In this document: piece by piece, positions 1 through 7,797 of the stretch
Layout of the letters: every line of letters begins with the position of its first letter
Numbering within the stretch: position 1 is the first letter of the stretch
Assembly: GCF_008929045.1 (NCBI RefSeq)
Contig: NZ_VFAH01000039.1
Span: forward strand, 1-33,702
Reading direction: 5' to 3'
Source: Noviherbaspirillum aerium
GTDB taxonomy: Bacteria > Pseudomonadota > Gammaproteobacteria > Burkholderiales > Burkholderiaceae_D
Length of the DNA: 33,702 nucleotides
The notes under the pieces: generated by a model
Told to the model about the DNA's origin: nothing
Databases searched by the model: none
The model's input: only the letters and a program-made list of their open reading frames with translations
Translations under genes and position numbers: made by a program

Positions 1-64
1 TGGCCACGCCTGGGGCGAGGTCAACACCGAAATCGAAGAACAGATCCGCAAGGGGGCAGCATGA
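1..64 (+). CDS. ABC transporter permease, C-terminal end (partial)
   Basis: Reading from base 2, an open frame gives a 20-residue tail ending in EEQIRKGAA and a TGA that overlaps the ATG of the next gene (ATGA, 61-64). A gene directly upstream of and overlapping a LivG-type ATPase is normally the inner-membrane permease LivM of the branched-chain amino acid (HAAT) ABC family. That identity is inferred from context; the visible residues are only a hydrophilic cytoplasmic tail. Confidence 0.6.
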   Translation, partial: GHAWGEVNTEIEEQIRKGAA

Positions 65-825
65 GCGCCATGGCACTCGAACTCAAGAACGTGCGCAAGA
101 GTTTCGGCAAGTCCGAAATTATCCGCGGGGCCAATCTGGCGGTGCCCAAAGGCGAGCGCTTCGCCATCATCGGTCCCAACGGCGCCGGCAAGTCCACGCT
201 GTTCAACCTGATCTCGGGGCGCTTCCCGGTCAGCTCGGGCGACATTCTCCTGAACGGCAAGAGCATCCTCGGGCTGCGTCCGTTCGAGATCAACCGCAGC
301 GGCCTGTCGCGCAGCTTCCAGATCACCAACATCTTCCATCGGCTGTCGGTGTACGAGAACCTGCGCTGCGCGGTGCTGTGGTCGCTCGGCTACAAGTACT
401 CGTTCTGGCACCGGCTGAACGGCTTGAAGGATGCGCATGAGCGGGCCGAGGCGGTGCTCGAGCAGATCGGCCTGCGGCGGCGGCGCGACACGGCGGCCGG
501 GTTGCTGACCTATGCCGAGCAGCGCGCGCTGGAGATCGGCATCACGATTGCCGGCGGCGCGGAAGTGATCCTGCTGGACGAACCGACGGCCGGCATGAGC
601 CGCTCGGAGTCGGATGCGGCGGTGGAACTGATCCGCAAGGTGACAGTGGGCAAGACGTTGCTGATGGTGGAACACGACATGAGCGTGGTGTTCGGCCTGG
701 CGGACAAGATCGCGGTGGTGGTGTACGGCGAAGTGATCGCCTGCGACACGCCGCAAAACATTCGAGGCAACCAGAAGGTGCAGGAAGCCTATCTGGGTGG
801 CCACGCACCGGCGGAGGCGGCATAA
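61..825 (+). CDS. livG: Branched-chain amino acid-type ABC transporter ATPase, LivG-like
   Basis: A 254-residue cytoplasmic ATPase that would power uptake through the LivH/LivM permeases. Walker A is GPNGAGKST with Lys44, Walker B is VILLDEP, and the switch histidine lies in VEHD. The ABC signature is unusual: the region reads LLTYAEQRALEIG where the family normally has LSYGEQR, so the signature Gly is Ala. The insertion after the Q-loop (RSFQITNIFHRLSVYENLRCA) is typical of LivG. The start at 61 is preferred because a G-rich ribosome site precedes it and it overlaps the upstream stop by ATGA; Met4 (base 70) is an alternative. The stop abuts livF. The substrate could equally be an aromatic acid or amide, because LivFG-type transporters are broad. 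Confidence 0.85.
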   Translation: MSAMALELKNVRKSFGKSEIIRGANLAVPKGERFAIIGPNGAGKSTLFNLISGRFPVSSGDILLNGKSILGLRPFEINRSGLSRSFQITNIFHRLSVYENLRCAVLWSLGYKYSFWHRLNGLKDAHERAEAVLEQIGLRRRRDTAAGLLTYAEQRALEIGITIAGGAEVILLDEPTAGMSRSESDAAVELIRKVTVGKTLLMVEHDMSVVFGLADKIAVVVYGEVIACDTPQNIRGNQKVQEAYLGGHAPAEAA

Positions 826-1527
826 ATGGCGGCATTACTGGAAATCAAGGACCTGCACGCGTACTACGGCAAGAGCCACGTGCTGCACGGGGTGGACCTG
901 AACGTCGGCGAGGGCGAGATCGTGAGCCTGCTGGGACGCAACGGCGTGGGGCGGTCGACCACGGTGAAGTCAACCATGGGACAGGTGGACGTGACCGGCT
1001 CGATCCGCTTCAAGGGGCAGGAGATCACGGGGCTCAAGGCTTTCGAGATAGCGCACCGGGGACTGGGCTACGTGCCGGAGAACCGGGATGTGTTTCCGAC
1101 GCTCTCGGTGGAGCAGAACCTGCTGCTGGGCGAGAAGAAAGGCAAGAAATCGCGCTGGAGCATCGACGACATGTACAAGATGTTTCCGCGCCTGAAGGAG
1201 CGCCAGCATACGCCGGCGGGAGTGCTGTCGGGAGGGGAGCAGCAGATGCTGACCCTGTGCCGCACGCTGATGGGCGATCCGGACCTGATCATGATCGATG
1301 AGCCCACCGAAGGCCTGGCGCCGAAGATCGTGGAACTGGTGGCCGAGTACCTGATGGAACTGAAGAACCGCGGGATATCGGTGCTACTGGTGGAGCAGAA
1401 GCTGGCCATTGCGATGGAGATCTCGCAGCGGGTGTATGTGATGGGGCATGGCGCCATCGTGTTCGAGGGCACGCCCGCCGATCTGCGGGGGAATGCGGCC
1501 ATCCGCAAGGAGTGGCTGGAAGTGTAG
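826..1527 (+). CDS. livF: Branched-chain amino acid-type ABC transporter ATPase, LivF-like
   Basis: A 233-residue second ATPase of the HAAT transporter. Its ATG directly follows the livG TAA, with GGAGG about 9 bases upstream. The signature LSGGEQQM, Walker B LIMIDEP and a family-typical VEQ at the switch position are intact. The Walker A reads GRNGVGRST: the invariant lysine is Arg43 (codon CGG at 952-954). The family otherwise has GVGKTT. In a heterodimeric LivG/LivF pair one site can be degenerate, so the protein may still work, but this is an inference. No obvious terminator follows, and the intergenic DNA beyond is rich in repeats. Confidence 0.85.
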   Translation: MAALLEIKDLHAYYGKSHVLHGVDLNVGEGEIVSLLGRNGVGRSTTVKSTMGQVDVTGSIRFKGQEITGLKAFEIAHRGLGYVPENRDVFPTLSVEQNLLLGEKKGKKSRWSIDDMYKMFPRLKERQHTPAGVLSGGEQQMLTLCRTLMGDPDLIMIDEPTEGLAPKIVELVAEYLMELKNRGISVLLVEQKLAIAMEISQRVYVMGHGAIVFEGTPADLRGNAAIRKEWLEV

Positions 1528-1590
1528 GCAGTGCTTGATAAGCTGCAGTTCGGTCCCGATTCGGTTACGCACATGCGGTGCTCGGCGCAC

Positions 1591-1687
1591 GTCCGCACGC
1601 GTGCGCTTCCGTGCCTCAACGCAATGCAACGCAACGCCGAACCACCCGCGACGCTGATCAAATACAGCCTACACCGGGGACGGCATA
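1591..1687 (+). repeat. Diverged direct repeat, copy A
   Basis: This aligns with 2553-2640 on the same strand. Shared blocks include TCAACGCAA, CCGAACC, a GCGA(C/T)GCTGATCAA block and GCATAA at the end, in the same order with small gaps. The two copies flank the low-complexity exported-protein gene (1767-2405). Confidence 0.6.
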
Positions 1688-1722
1688 AGCAGCAGCCCCA
1701 GCTTCGGGAAAATGATGTCTAT

Positions 1723-1745
1723 CCGCCGGCAAAGTTTGCCGGCGG
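1723..1745 (-). terminator. GC-rich hairpin beyond the 1767-2405 gene
   Basis: CCGCCGGCA and TGCCGGCGG pair perfectly around a 5-nt loop, 21 bases past the stop of the minus-strand gene. The following T tract is weak (interrupted, ATCATTTT), so this may be a poor intrinsic terminator or an mRNA 3'-stabilising hairpin. Confidence 0.5.
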
Positions 1746-1766
1746 AGGCGGATGCTCCATGCCAGG

Positions 1767-2405
1767 TTACTTGGTGGTGGAACCAGGTGTACTTGATGTG
1801 GAGGACGGGTTGGACGATGTACCGCTGTCTGAAGAGCCAGTGGAGCCAGTGGAGCCAGAAGAACCAGATGAGCCAGAAACCGACGGGGTCGTGGCACTAG
1901 ACGTTGGGCTGCTGGCGCCAGCGGCTGAGGTGTCGGTTGAGGAAGTGCCCGGTGTCGCACTGCTGGTACCTGAGGTCGAGGTTGACGGGCTTGCCGAACC
2001 GGATGTGCTGGGTTCCGATGTGCCCGAACTTGAACTGCCGGAAGTCGAGGAACCGTAGTTCGGGCTGGGAGGCACGCTCAGGCCGGAGCTTCCGCTGCCG
2101 GAGCCGGCATCGTTGCTGGAACCGGATGTACCGCCAGTAGTGGAGCTTCCCGACGCGCCGCTACTACCGCCTGTCGTGCCGGATGAACCGGATGAAGAGT
2201 TTGCGCCGGATGGACTTTGCACTGTTGTCGTACTTGTCGGAGTTTGCACCGTGGTAGTCGTGACCGTGCTGGAGGTTCCGCCACTGGATGATGCACCGCT
2301 TTGCGCCGGATCGTTCGTTGTTGTGATTGTGGTCGTACTTTGCCCGAATGCCGCAGTTGCAGTACCGATCAGCGACAGGAAAATGGCTATAGGTAATTTC
2401 TTCAT
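1767..2405 (-). CDS. Exported Ser/Thr/Gly-rich low-complexity protein
   Basis: This encodes 212 residues. An N-terminal signal peptide (MKKLPIAIFLSLIGTATAAFGQ region, cleavage likely after Ala-Phe-Gly or Ala-Ala) is followed by almost pure Ser, Thr, Gly, Pro and Ala. There are TTTITTT and TTTTV stretches early and GSSGSSGSTG-type runs near the end; there is no Cys after the signal peptide. It should be a disordered periplasmic or surface protein; no function can be assigned. The start at 2405 is chosen because GGAG lies 6 bases upstream and it opens the signal peptide; the frame stays open up to 2549 but without a good start. The opposite-strand frames are acidic shadows of this repeat. It is flanked by diverged direct repeats and followed by a hairpin. 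Confidence 0.65.
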   Translation of the reverse strand: MKKLPIAIFLSLIGTATAAFGQSTTTITTTNDPAQSGASSSGGTSSTVTTTTVQTPTSTTTVQSPSGANSSSGSSGTTGGSSGASGSSTTGGTSGSSNDAGSGSGSSGLSVPPSPNYGSSTSGSSSSGTSEPSTSGSASPSTSTSGTSSATPGTSSTDTSAAGASSPTSSATTPSVSGSSGSSGSTGSTGSSDSGTSSNPSSTSSTPGSTTK

Positions 2406-2552
2406 GTCTGCTCCATATGATCTGGATTGAAGATTCCTCGGGAATCGCTCGAAGTAAACATTTAGACAATTTTCCATTGACAGGTTCTCAGGATCTGGCT
2501 GATGCCAGCCTCGGTGCATATCGAGATCCACGACCGTGGTGCTCTGCATAGG

Positions 2553-2640
2553 TCCCTACGCGTACGCGCCCGCTCATCAACGCAACGCCACTCCGAACCG
2601 CGTGCGATGCTGATCAAGCCTGGTGGACCTCCATGCATAA
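2553..2640 (+). repeat. Diverged direct repeat, copy B
   Basis: Partner of 1591-1687, same orientation, upstream of the exported low-complexity gene. Both copies begin with an alternating CG-rich palindromic core (ACGCGT in each) and end in GCATAA. Confidence 0.6.
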
Positions 2641-2700
2641 CCGGCTTTTCGCTCTGCGAGTTTTTCAGTTAGAACTTGACCGCGAGGCTCGTCATGATGA

Positions 2701-2836
2701 CGCCGGCACTGCGTTGTGACTCCTTGCCACAGCTTGGCCATGCGGCGGCGTCACGCCTTGTTCCAGCAGCAATCTGCCTCGACTTCGACTTCGACTTTGA
2801 CCTCGACTGGGCCGGTCAGGGGGAAAACGCTCTAGC
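2701..2836 (+). repeat. Dispersed repeat, copy 1 (with internal hexamer array)
   Basis: This is homologous to the minus strand of 14230-14116. Both share CTGCGTTGTGACT, GCTTGGCCATG, AGCAATCTG, GGCCGGTCA and GAAAACG(C/T)TCTAGC in order. Copy 1 additionally carries five tandem TCGACT-like hexamers at 2779-2808. It ends 90 bases before the start of a small exported-protein gene (2927). Confidence 0.75.
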
Positions 2837-2926
2837 GAAGGTCCTGCAATTGAGTTTTCCTTTTCTCCAAAAGGCTTGTGTCATTTCCAAGTACACTATG
2901 CTGGTCCTTCTTGCCAGGAGAAGCTT

Positions 2927-3319
2927 ATGCGCCGGGGTCTCGTATTCACTGTTCCTTTTCTTTTCGTTATTCCTGCGGCAGCTGAAAAAGTCGCGCTGGA
3001 TGAATGCAAGCAAGTCGCAGAAAAGCTTCAATCCGAAGTGCCGATGAAGATCAGTTCCCATTCCACTCTTGAGAAAGTCGTATGTGTGCCAGGAAAATCG
3101 AAGCCTAAGCTGGTCTACAACAACAGAGTGCATGCCGAGGTAAAGAAGCCGTCCCGGGAGGTCGTTGAACGGCTGAAAATGGAACAAAGAAAAGCGTGGT
3201 GCGCGGATTCAGACCAGCGTCGCTTTCTTGAAATCGTTGACATCAGCTACGCCTATTATGATGCCTCAGACCGGTACCTGGGTGCTCTTACCCATAGAAT
3301 CGCGGATTGCGCGAAGTAG
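2927..3319 (+). CDS. Small exported cysteine-containing protein, unknown
   Basis: This encodes 130 residues. The start at 2927 has AGGAG 6 bases upstream and opens a signal peptide (MRRGLVFTVPFLFVIPAAA, cleavage about residue 19). The mature part has four cysteines (DEC, VVC, AWC, ADC), compatible with two disulfides in the periplasm. Its end has the pattern EIVDISYAYYD followed by RYLGAL, typical of many small beta-rich periplasmic hypotheticals. I do not recognise a named family. A dispersed repeat lies directly upstream, and the same repeat precedes another small exported-protein gene at 13744-14073. Confidence 0.7.
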   Translation: MRRGLVFTVPFLFVIPAAAEKVALDECKQVAEKLQSEVPMKISSHSTLEKVVCVPGKSKPKLVYNNRVHAEVKKPSREVVERLKMEQRKAWCADSDQRRFLEIVDISYAYYDASDRYLGALTHRIADCAK

Positions 3320-3985
3320 GTGACGTTTGACTGGACACTGCGGCAATGCCGGACCGGCTACACCTTAAAGCAAGGCTTTGATGGTAATAAGCGCTTCGAC
3401 CGATGAAGGCAAGATTGAGAAGAGCATTCGAAGCGCATTTACTACCATTGAGCAGTTGTGGTTCGAAATCCTGGAGCGCATTTCGGGTGAATGTAGAGCG
3501 AGATGTGTACCTGGGACGGGCGCAGCAAGTCAAAGAACAAGGAAGCCGAACGCTGAGATGAATTATCCGCTTGGCGAGCGGAAATGGCTCGTCCGCTGGC
3601 GCTCGTGACTGGCACCATTCCTTTCCTTGCTGTCTTGCAATGGGGCCGCGACACCTATCTTGCCAAGCCATTCTTTCCGGCTCAAAAACCATGACAGGTG
3701 TGCCTGAGAACATACCGGGGATCAACAAACGGAAAACATCTATGCGGAAAGTCATGTTTGCCTCACTGCAAGCTTCGCTGACAGGCTCTTGCCATGTAGC
3801 ATAGGCATGTCGCCCCTGTCATGCCTCGCATAACAGGTCTGGACGCCGCCATAATGAACCATTCGTCGCGTTGTGACTCTTTGCTCCTGGCTGTTTTTAA
3901 TGCCTTCCAGACGCTCTCGGAGGATGCATGACGGGCTCTGGCGAATGCAGACAGCGAATGCCCCTACCTTAATTGCCTTAACAGC
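3320..3985. other. Gene-poor stretch, possible remnants
   Basis: No confident gene. A short plus frame at 3584-3694 (36 residues, hydrophobic LALVTGTIPFLAVLQW, ends PFFPAQKP) could be a remnant or a tiny membrane protein, but its ribosome site is poor. A plus frame from 3381 starts plausibly and then loses protein character. A partial match to the dispersed repeat core (GCGTTGTGACTCTTTGC) lies at 3869-3885, upstream of the histidine kinase. Confidence 0.3.
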
Positions 3986-6457
3986 ATGGATACGAATACC
4001 AGCATCGAAGCATTATCAAAACTCAGATTATCGGGCGAACTCTTTTTCGAAAGCAGTCCTGATTGCGTCAAGATTCTTGACTTGAATGGCGGACTTCTCT
4101 CGATGAACAGAAATGGCCAATGCTTGATGGAGGTAGACGATTTCACCGGCCTGTGCGGCTCTTATTGGCCAGGCCTTTGGCCGGAAGAGAGTCACGGTTC
4201 GATCAGAACGGCGTTCGATGTTGCGAAGGTGGGCGGGATTGGCCAATTTGTCGCCTTTTGTCCTACTGCGAAAGGAACGCCCAAATGGTGGGACGTGCGC
4301 GTAAGCCCGATACTGAATGACAGTGGAAAGATGGAAGGCTTCCTGTGTGTCTCGCGCGATATCACCTATCTAAGGCAAGCCAGCGAAACGATACTGCGGG
4401 AACAGGATTTTTCAAAAGCGCAGAAAGAGGCGCTCGAAATGGCAGTGTCAAATGCGCCGTTGAATCAGGTGCTGTCCACCATTGCCATGGCTGCGGAAAA
4501 ATATACCGATGGAGCCATGCTTGCCTCCATTCTTCTATTGGAAGAGGATGGACAGCATATGAAGCTGGGGGCGGCACCATCGCTGCCCGCTCCCTACAAT
4601 GAGACTATCGATGGCGCGCCCATAGGCCCCGCGGCCGGCTCTTGTGGAACGGCGGCTTTTACAAAGCAACCGGTTTTCGTCCGCGATATCCAGACGGACC
4701 CATTGTGGGAGAGCTATAAGGATATCGCCGCGGCACACGGTCTGGCGGCGTGCTGGTCCAAGCCGATCCTTTCTTCGCAAAGGAAGGTCCTTGGCACCTT
4801 CGCGTTCTACTATCGGGAGGTACGCGATCCTACCCAGCGGGAAGTTCAGGCGATGGACGTGCTGATCCATACCGCAACGTTAATTCTGGAAAAGCATCAT
4901 GAAGTACAGGAGAGAAAGAACGCCGAAACCGCCCTCGAGGCAAGCGAGGCAAAATTTAGAACGATTACGAATGCGATGCCCCAGATAGTCTGGTCAACCC
5001 GGCCGGACGGCTATCATGATTACTATAACGAACGGTGGTATGAATTCACGGGTGTGCCTTACGGCTCTGTAGACGGAGAGGGGTGGAACGGCCTGTTTCA
5101 TCCGGAAGACCAGCCCCGTGCCATGGAGCTGTGGAGTCACAGTTTGCGCACCGGCGCTCCATATGAGATCGAGTATCGCCTGAGACATCATACTGGCGAA
5201 TATCGATGGACATTGGGGCGTGCGGCTCCTGTTGTTGATGATCAGGGCAGAATTACACGCTGGATGGGAACCTGCACTGATATCCATGTGCAAAAGCTCT
5301 TGCAGGATACGCTCCAGCAGTCAGACAGGCGGAAGGATGAGTTTCTAGCCATGCTTGCTCATGAGCTTCGTAATCCCCTGGCTCCGATTGCGGCGGCGGC
5401 TCAGATGCTTTCCTTCGGGAAGCTGAACGAAGACAGGCTGCAGCGTCTCAGTGAAGTGATTGCCCGGCAGTCGGAGCATATGAAGTCTCTCATTGAAGAC
5501 TTGCTTGACGTCTCCCGTGTTACCCGCGGCCTTATCACACTCGATAAAGCAACCGTTGATGTCAAGAGAATTGCAAGTGAAGCGCTGGAACAAGTGCGTC
5601 CTCTGCTGGAAGCGCGATCCCATCACTTGGAAACGCATATTTCGTTCGATGATGCGGCGGTCGATGGCGACGAAAAGCGCCTGATTCAAGTCATCTCGAA
5701 TCTTCTTACCAATGCTGCGAAATATACGCCCAATGGGGGGCGTATTGCACTTGGCGTGGATGTGAGTGAAAGCTCCGTTACTGTTACCGTGCGCGACAAC
5801 GGCATAGGAATGTCTGGCGATCTATTGCGCAATGCTTTTGACCTGTTTGCCCAAGGCTCCAGGACTCCAGACCGCGCTCAGGGTGGCCTGGGTATCGGTT
5901 TGGCATTGGTCAGAAGCCTCGTTCAGTTGCACGGCGGTACGATCAAAGCTTATAGCGAGGGCGAGGGCTGCGGGAGCCAATTTGTAGTGACGCTGCCAAG
6001 ATTGCACAGAAATGAAGAACATTATCGCCCGACTTCCCATAGTGTCGATGCGCCTGTTTCGGAAGATGGATTAAGGGTAATGGTCGTCGACGATAACGTC
6101 GATGCGGCACAGTTGCTCGCCATGTTTGTTGAAACCATAGGACACAATCCTTCTGTGGAATACCGAGCTATGAGGGCGATTGAATGTGCTCAAAAAATAC
6201 TCCCCGATGTCTGTCTCCTCGATATCGGCTTGCCGGATATCGACGGATACGAGTTGGCACGTCGTCTGCGCGACCTGCCGGAAATGGGTGGAGTGGTGTT
6301 GATCGCCGTTACCGGATATGGCCAGAGACAGGACATCGAAGCTGCAATGGCGGCAGGCTTCAATCATCATTTTGTGAAACCGGTTGATACGAATCAGTTA
6401 TCGAAGCTGTTGACTGAAATCGGGAGGAAGAAAAAAATGCACTTCCCGCCTTCCTAA
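3986..6457 (+). CDS. Hybrid sensor histidine kinase (PAS-GAF-PAS-HisKA-HATPase-REC)
   Basis: This encodes an 823-residue soluble sensor with no membrane segment. Domain order is: PAS about 15-130 (FFESSPDCVKILDLNG), GAF about 150-300, a second PAS about 320-435 (FRTITNAMPQIVWSTRPDG, a PAS_3-type fold with YRWTLGRAAPV), HisKA with the phospho-acceptor His459 in FLAMLAHELRNPL, HATPase_c (NLLTNAAKYTPNGG N-box, DNGIGM, GGLGIGLALV), then a receiver with Asp702-Asp703, phospho-acceptor Asp746 (LLDIGLPDIDG) and Lys798. All catalytic residues look intact. It should autophosphorylate and pass phosphate to its own receiver. No partner regulator is adjacent, so the output is unknown. The start is the first ATG of the frame; its ribosome site is weak. 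Confidence 0.92.
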   Translation: MDTNTSIEALSKLRLSGELFFESSPDCVKILDLNGGLLSMNRNGQCLMEVDDFTGLCGSYWPGLWPEESHGSIRTAFDVAKVGGIGQFVAFCPTAKGTPKWWDVRVSPILNDSGKMEGFLCVSRDITYLRQASETILREQDFSKAQKEALEMAVSNAPLNQVLSTIAMAAEKYTDGAMLASILLLEEDGQHMKLGAAPSLPAPYNETIDGAPIGPAAGSCGTAAFTKQPVFVRDIQTDPLWESYKDIAAAHGLAACWSKPILSSQRKVLGTFAFYYREVRDPTQREVQAMDVLIHTATLILEKHHEVQERKNAETALEASEAKFRTITNAMPQIVWSTRPDGYHDYYNERWYEFTGVPYGSVDGEGWNGLFHPEDQPRAMELWSHSLRTGAPYEIEYRLRHHTGEYRWTLGRAAPVVDDQGRITRWMGTCTDIHVQKLLQDTLQQSDRRKDEFLAMLAHELRNPLAPIAAAAQMLSFGKLNEDRLQRLSEVIARQSEHMKSLIEDLLDVSRVTRGLITLDKATVDVKRIASEALEQVRPLLEARSHHLETHISFDDAAVDGDEKRLIQVISNLLTNAAKYTPNGGRIALGVDVSESSVTVTVRDNGIGMSGDLLRNAFDLFAQGSRTPDRAQGGLGIGLALVRSLVQLHGGTIKAYSEGEGCGSQFVVTLPRLHRNEEHYRPTSHSVDAPVSEDGLRVMVVDDNVDAAQLLAMFVETIGHNPSVEYRAMRAIECAQKILPDVCLLDIGLPDIDGYELARRLRDLPEMGGVVLIAVTGYGQRQDIEAAMAAGFNHHFVKPVDTNQLSKLLTEIGRKKKMHFPPS

Positions 6458-6704
6458 TGCGCAGCGCTACGCATTTACGCAAGTTATCCTTTGGCTCGAG
6501 ACATCATTGGGTCCTGCGTCAACTTAAGAGTAATCGTCAAAAATGTGCGAGCAAGTTCGAACATGGCCGAGGGAACGTACGCTTACCCGCTGTATGCAGC
6601 GCCGGGCAGAAAAAACCGGGGCGCGCATCGTGTGCTCACGCCAGCAAGCAAGTGCAGTGCTGCCCAAGTGGGCTGGATTGATCCAGCTGAGAGCGAACAG
6701 TCAT

Positions 6705-6786
6705 TAAAAAAGAGGCTGCACCACATTTACGTAGGTGCAGCCTCTTGTGCCTCCCAATAACGCCAGTCTTCAAGCGGCACCAGCTG
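6705..6786 (-). ncRNA. Candidate orphan small RNA, about 80 nt
   Basis: On the minus strand a consensus -35 (TTGACA, 6821-6816) is followed after 18 bases by TTTAAT (6797-6792, 5 of 6). About 45 bases beyond the predicted start is a perfect 13-bp hairpin (6746-6734 with 6722-6710) followed by six T. The unit is outside any gene. The 5' part can pair GTGCC with GGCAC, leaving TTGGGAGG near the loop, which resembles the exposed G-rich loops of post-transcriptional regulators. Function is not known; it is an inference from promoter and terminator alone. Confidence 0.5.
6710..6746 (-). terminator. Strong intrinsic terminator (minus strand)
   Basis: A perfect 13-bp stem (AAGAGGCTGCACC with its complement) around an 11-nt loop is followed on the minus strand by six consecutive T (6711-6706). 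There is no T tract on the plus side, so it does not efficiently end the histidine kinase transcript. Confidence 0.75.
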
Positions 6787-6791
6787 ATGAT

Positions 6792-6821
6792 ATTAAAAAA
6801 TCAACACAGCCGCGTTGTCAA
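6792..6821 (-). promoter_or_regulatory. Sigma-70 promoter of the small RNA
   Basis: TTGACA (6 of 6) at 6821-6816, an 18-base spacer, and TTTAAT (5 of 6) at 6797-6792, reading leftward toward the 6710-6746 terminator. Confidence 0.55.
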
Positions 6822-7072
6822 AAATCAGGCTCGCGGTGCGATAAGCAAAACTGGCTAATGCCTGTATTTCTACAACGAAATGATTGCTTGCAACGTCTGT
6901 GCTCGATTCAGAGATAAGTTTTCTCATGCATAACGACTGCTTGTGTTGAGAGGCCGGATCGGTGAGGCTGGCGAATTGAAGGCCCGACACAGGAACTTTG
7001 CAACAAGACGATAGCATTCGAGGATGCCGAGGCCGGAAGGCGTCATGCGGTTGGAAGGCAAACGCACAAAAG

Positions 7073-7098
7073 CAAAAGGCCGCGCGAGCAGCCTTTTG
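7073..7098 (-). terminator. Terminator of the SWIB gene
   Basis: CAAAAGGC and GCCTTTTG pair perfectly around a 10-nt loop, 65 bases past the SWIB stop. On the minus strand the hairpin runs into GCTTTTGTG, a usable though interrupted T tract. Confidence 0.6.
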
Positions 7099-7163
7099 TA
7101 CCACTTCGCGGCCAATGATTCATCGACTGGTCATACGCAGCGAGACCTCGCCAACGGAGGCGC

Positions 7164-7454
7164 TTATGCTTTCAAATGCGCGGAGAGCAACTTCGTCATC
7201 TCGAACATAGTGACCTGAGGCTTGCCAAAGATCTTTTCGAGCTTTGCATCGGCATTGATGTTGCGCTTATTGGCTTCGTCCTGCAGCTTGTTGGCCTTGA
7301 TGTATTCCCATACCTTTTTTGTGACTTCAGTGCGGGGTACCGGCTCCGCACCGATGACCTCTGCCAACTCTTTGGATGGAGTCAGCGGTTTCATGAATCC
7401 GGCGTTAGGCTTGGTTTCCTTCGGTGCTTTTGCTGCTTTTGCGGTTGTCGCCAT
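7164..7454 (-). CDS. SWIB/MDM2-domain protein
   Basis: This is a 96-residue protein. A Lys/Ala-rich N-terminal arm (MATTAKAAKAPKETKP) is followed by a complete SWIB domain from about residue 20: FMKPLTPSKELAEVIG, then EVTKKVWEYIKANKLQD, NKRNINADAKLEKIFG and VTMFEMTKLLSAHL. Stand-alone SWIB proteins of this size occur in Burkholderiales and chlamydiae, and are thought to be nucleoid- or chromatin-like accessory proteins, often with histone H1-like basic tails. The start has AGGA about 7 bases upstream. The gene is monocistronic, with its own downstream hairpin (7073-7098). Confidence 0.9.
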   Translation of the reverse strand: MATTAKAAKAPKETKPNAGFMKPLTPSKELAEVIGAEPVPRTEVTKKVWEYIKANKLQDEANKRNINADAKLEKIFGKPQVTMFEMTKLLSAHLKA

Positions 7455-7797
7455 TGTGTTTCCTGGAACAGGGTTACGAATAAATACCGGGACTGACTGC
7501 TATGCCATCCCACGGAGCGTTCAAATATGAACGGTTCAGACAGTGTAGCCTTGATTGAGAATAACGTCGCCGAAGCTTTACGCTGTATTCTGACACGACA
7601 CAAGATATGATGCTTGACAAATCAATACTGGCTCTGTGCGCCTGTGGGTTGGAATAAACGCCAGCTCCTTGCCTTACCTCAGTGCATCGCATAAAAAATA
7701 ATGGAGTCATAACGAGGTCCGCTTTGCCAGTTCCGCTGGCAATGCTTCAAATGTATGTCCGCGGAGAAGGCTCCCGGAATAAAGCGGACAGTAGGAA
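7455..7797. other. Intergenic between SWIB gene and small ORF
   Basis: No gene is seen. There is an inverted repeat CGTTCA-AATA-TGAACG at 7518-7533, upstream of the SWIB gene, which could be an operator. Other frames here look random. Confidence 0.4.

Larger units (their letters stand above)
1528..1766. other. Intergenic: repeat copy and hairpin
   Basis: No gene is seen. The stretch holds one copy of a diverged direct repeat (1591-1687) and a strong GC-rich hairpin (1723-1745) just beyond the end of the minus-strand exported-protein gene. Confidence 0.6.
2406..2926. other. Intergenic: repeats, no confident gene
   Basis: This stretch contains direct-repeat copy B (2553-2640) and a dispersed repeat (2701-2836) that recurs at 14116-14230. 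An open plus-strand frame (2676-3047) crosses the repeat, but its residues are dictated by the tandem hexamers, so it is not annotated. Confidence 0.6.
6458..7163. other. Intergenic with small-RNA unit and SWIB terminator
   Basis: No protein gene is supported. The region holds a minus-strand promoter and hairpin terminator that together define a short transcript (about 6705-6786), plus the terminator of the SWIB gene (7073-7098). Open frames here lack start sites and run through the hairpins. Confidence 0.55.

Noticed and set aside
1531-2058. Plus-strand Glu/Pro-rich frame opposite the exported protein
   Set aside because: It is the complement of Ser/Thr/Gly codons. The minus strand has a signal peptide, a good ribosome site and a hairpin after its stop.
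2676-3047. Plus frame with alternating Asp-Phe
   Set aside because: The residues come from tandem TCGACT hexamers in a dispersed repeat, and the copy at 14116-14230 breaks the frame.
6491-6760. 89-residue plus frame after the histidine kinase
   Set aside because: It starts on TTG without a ribosome site and runs through the strong terminator hairpin.
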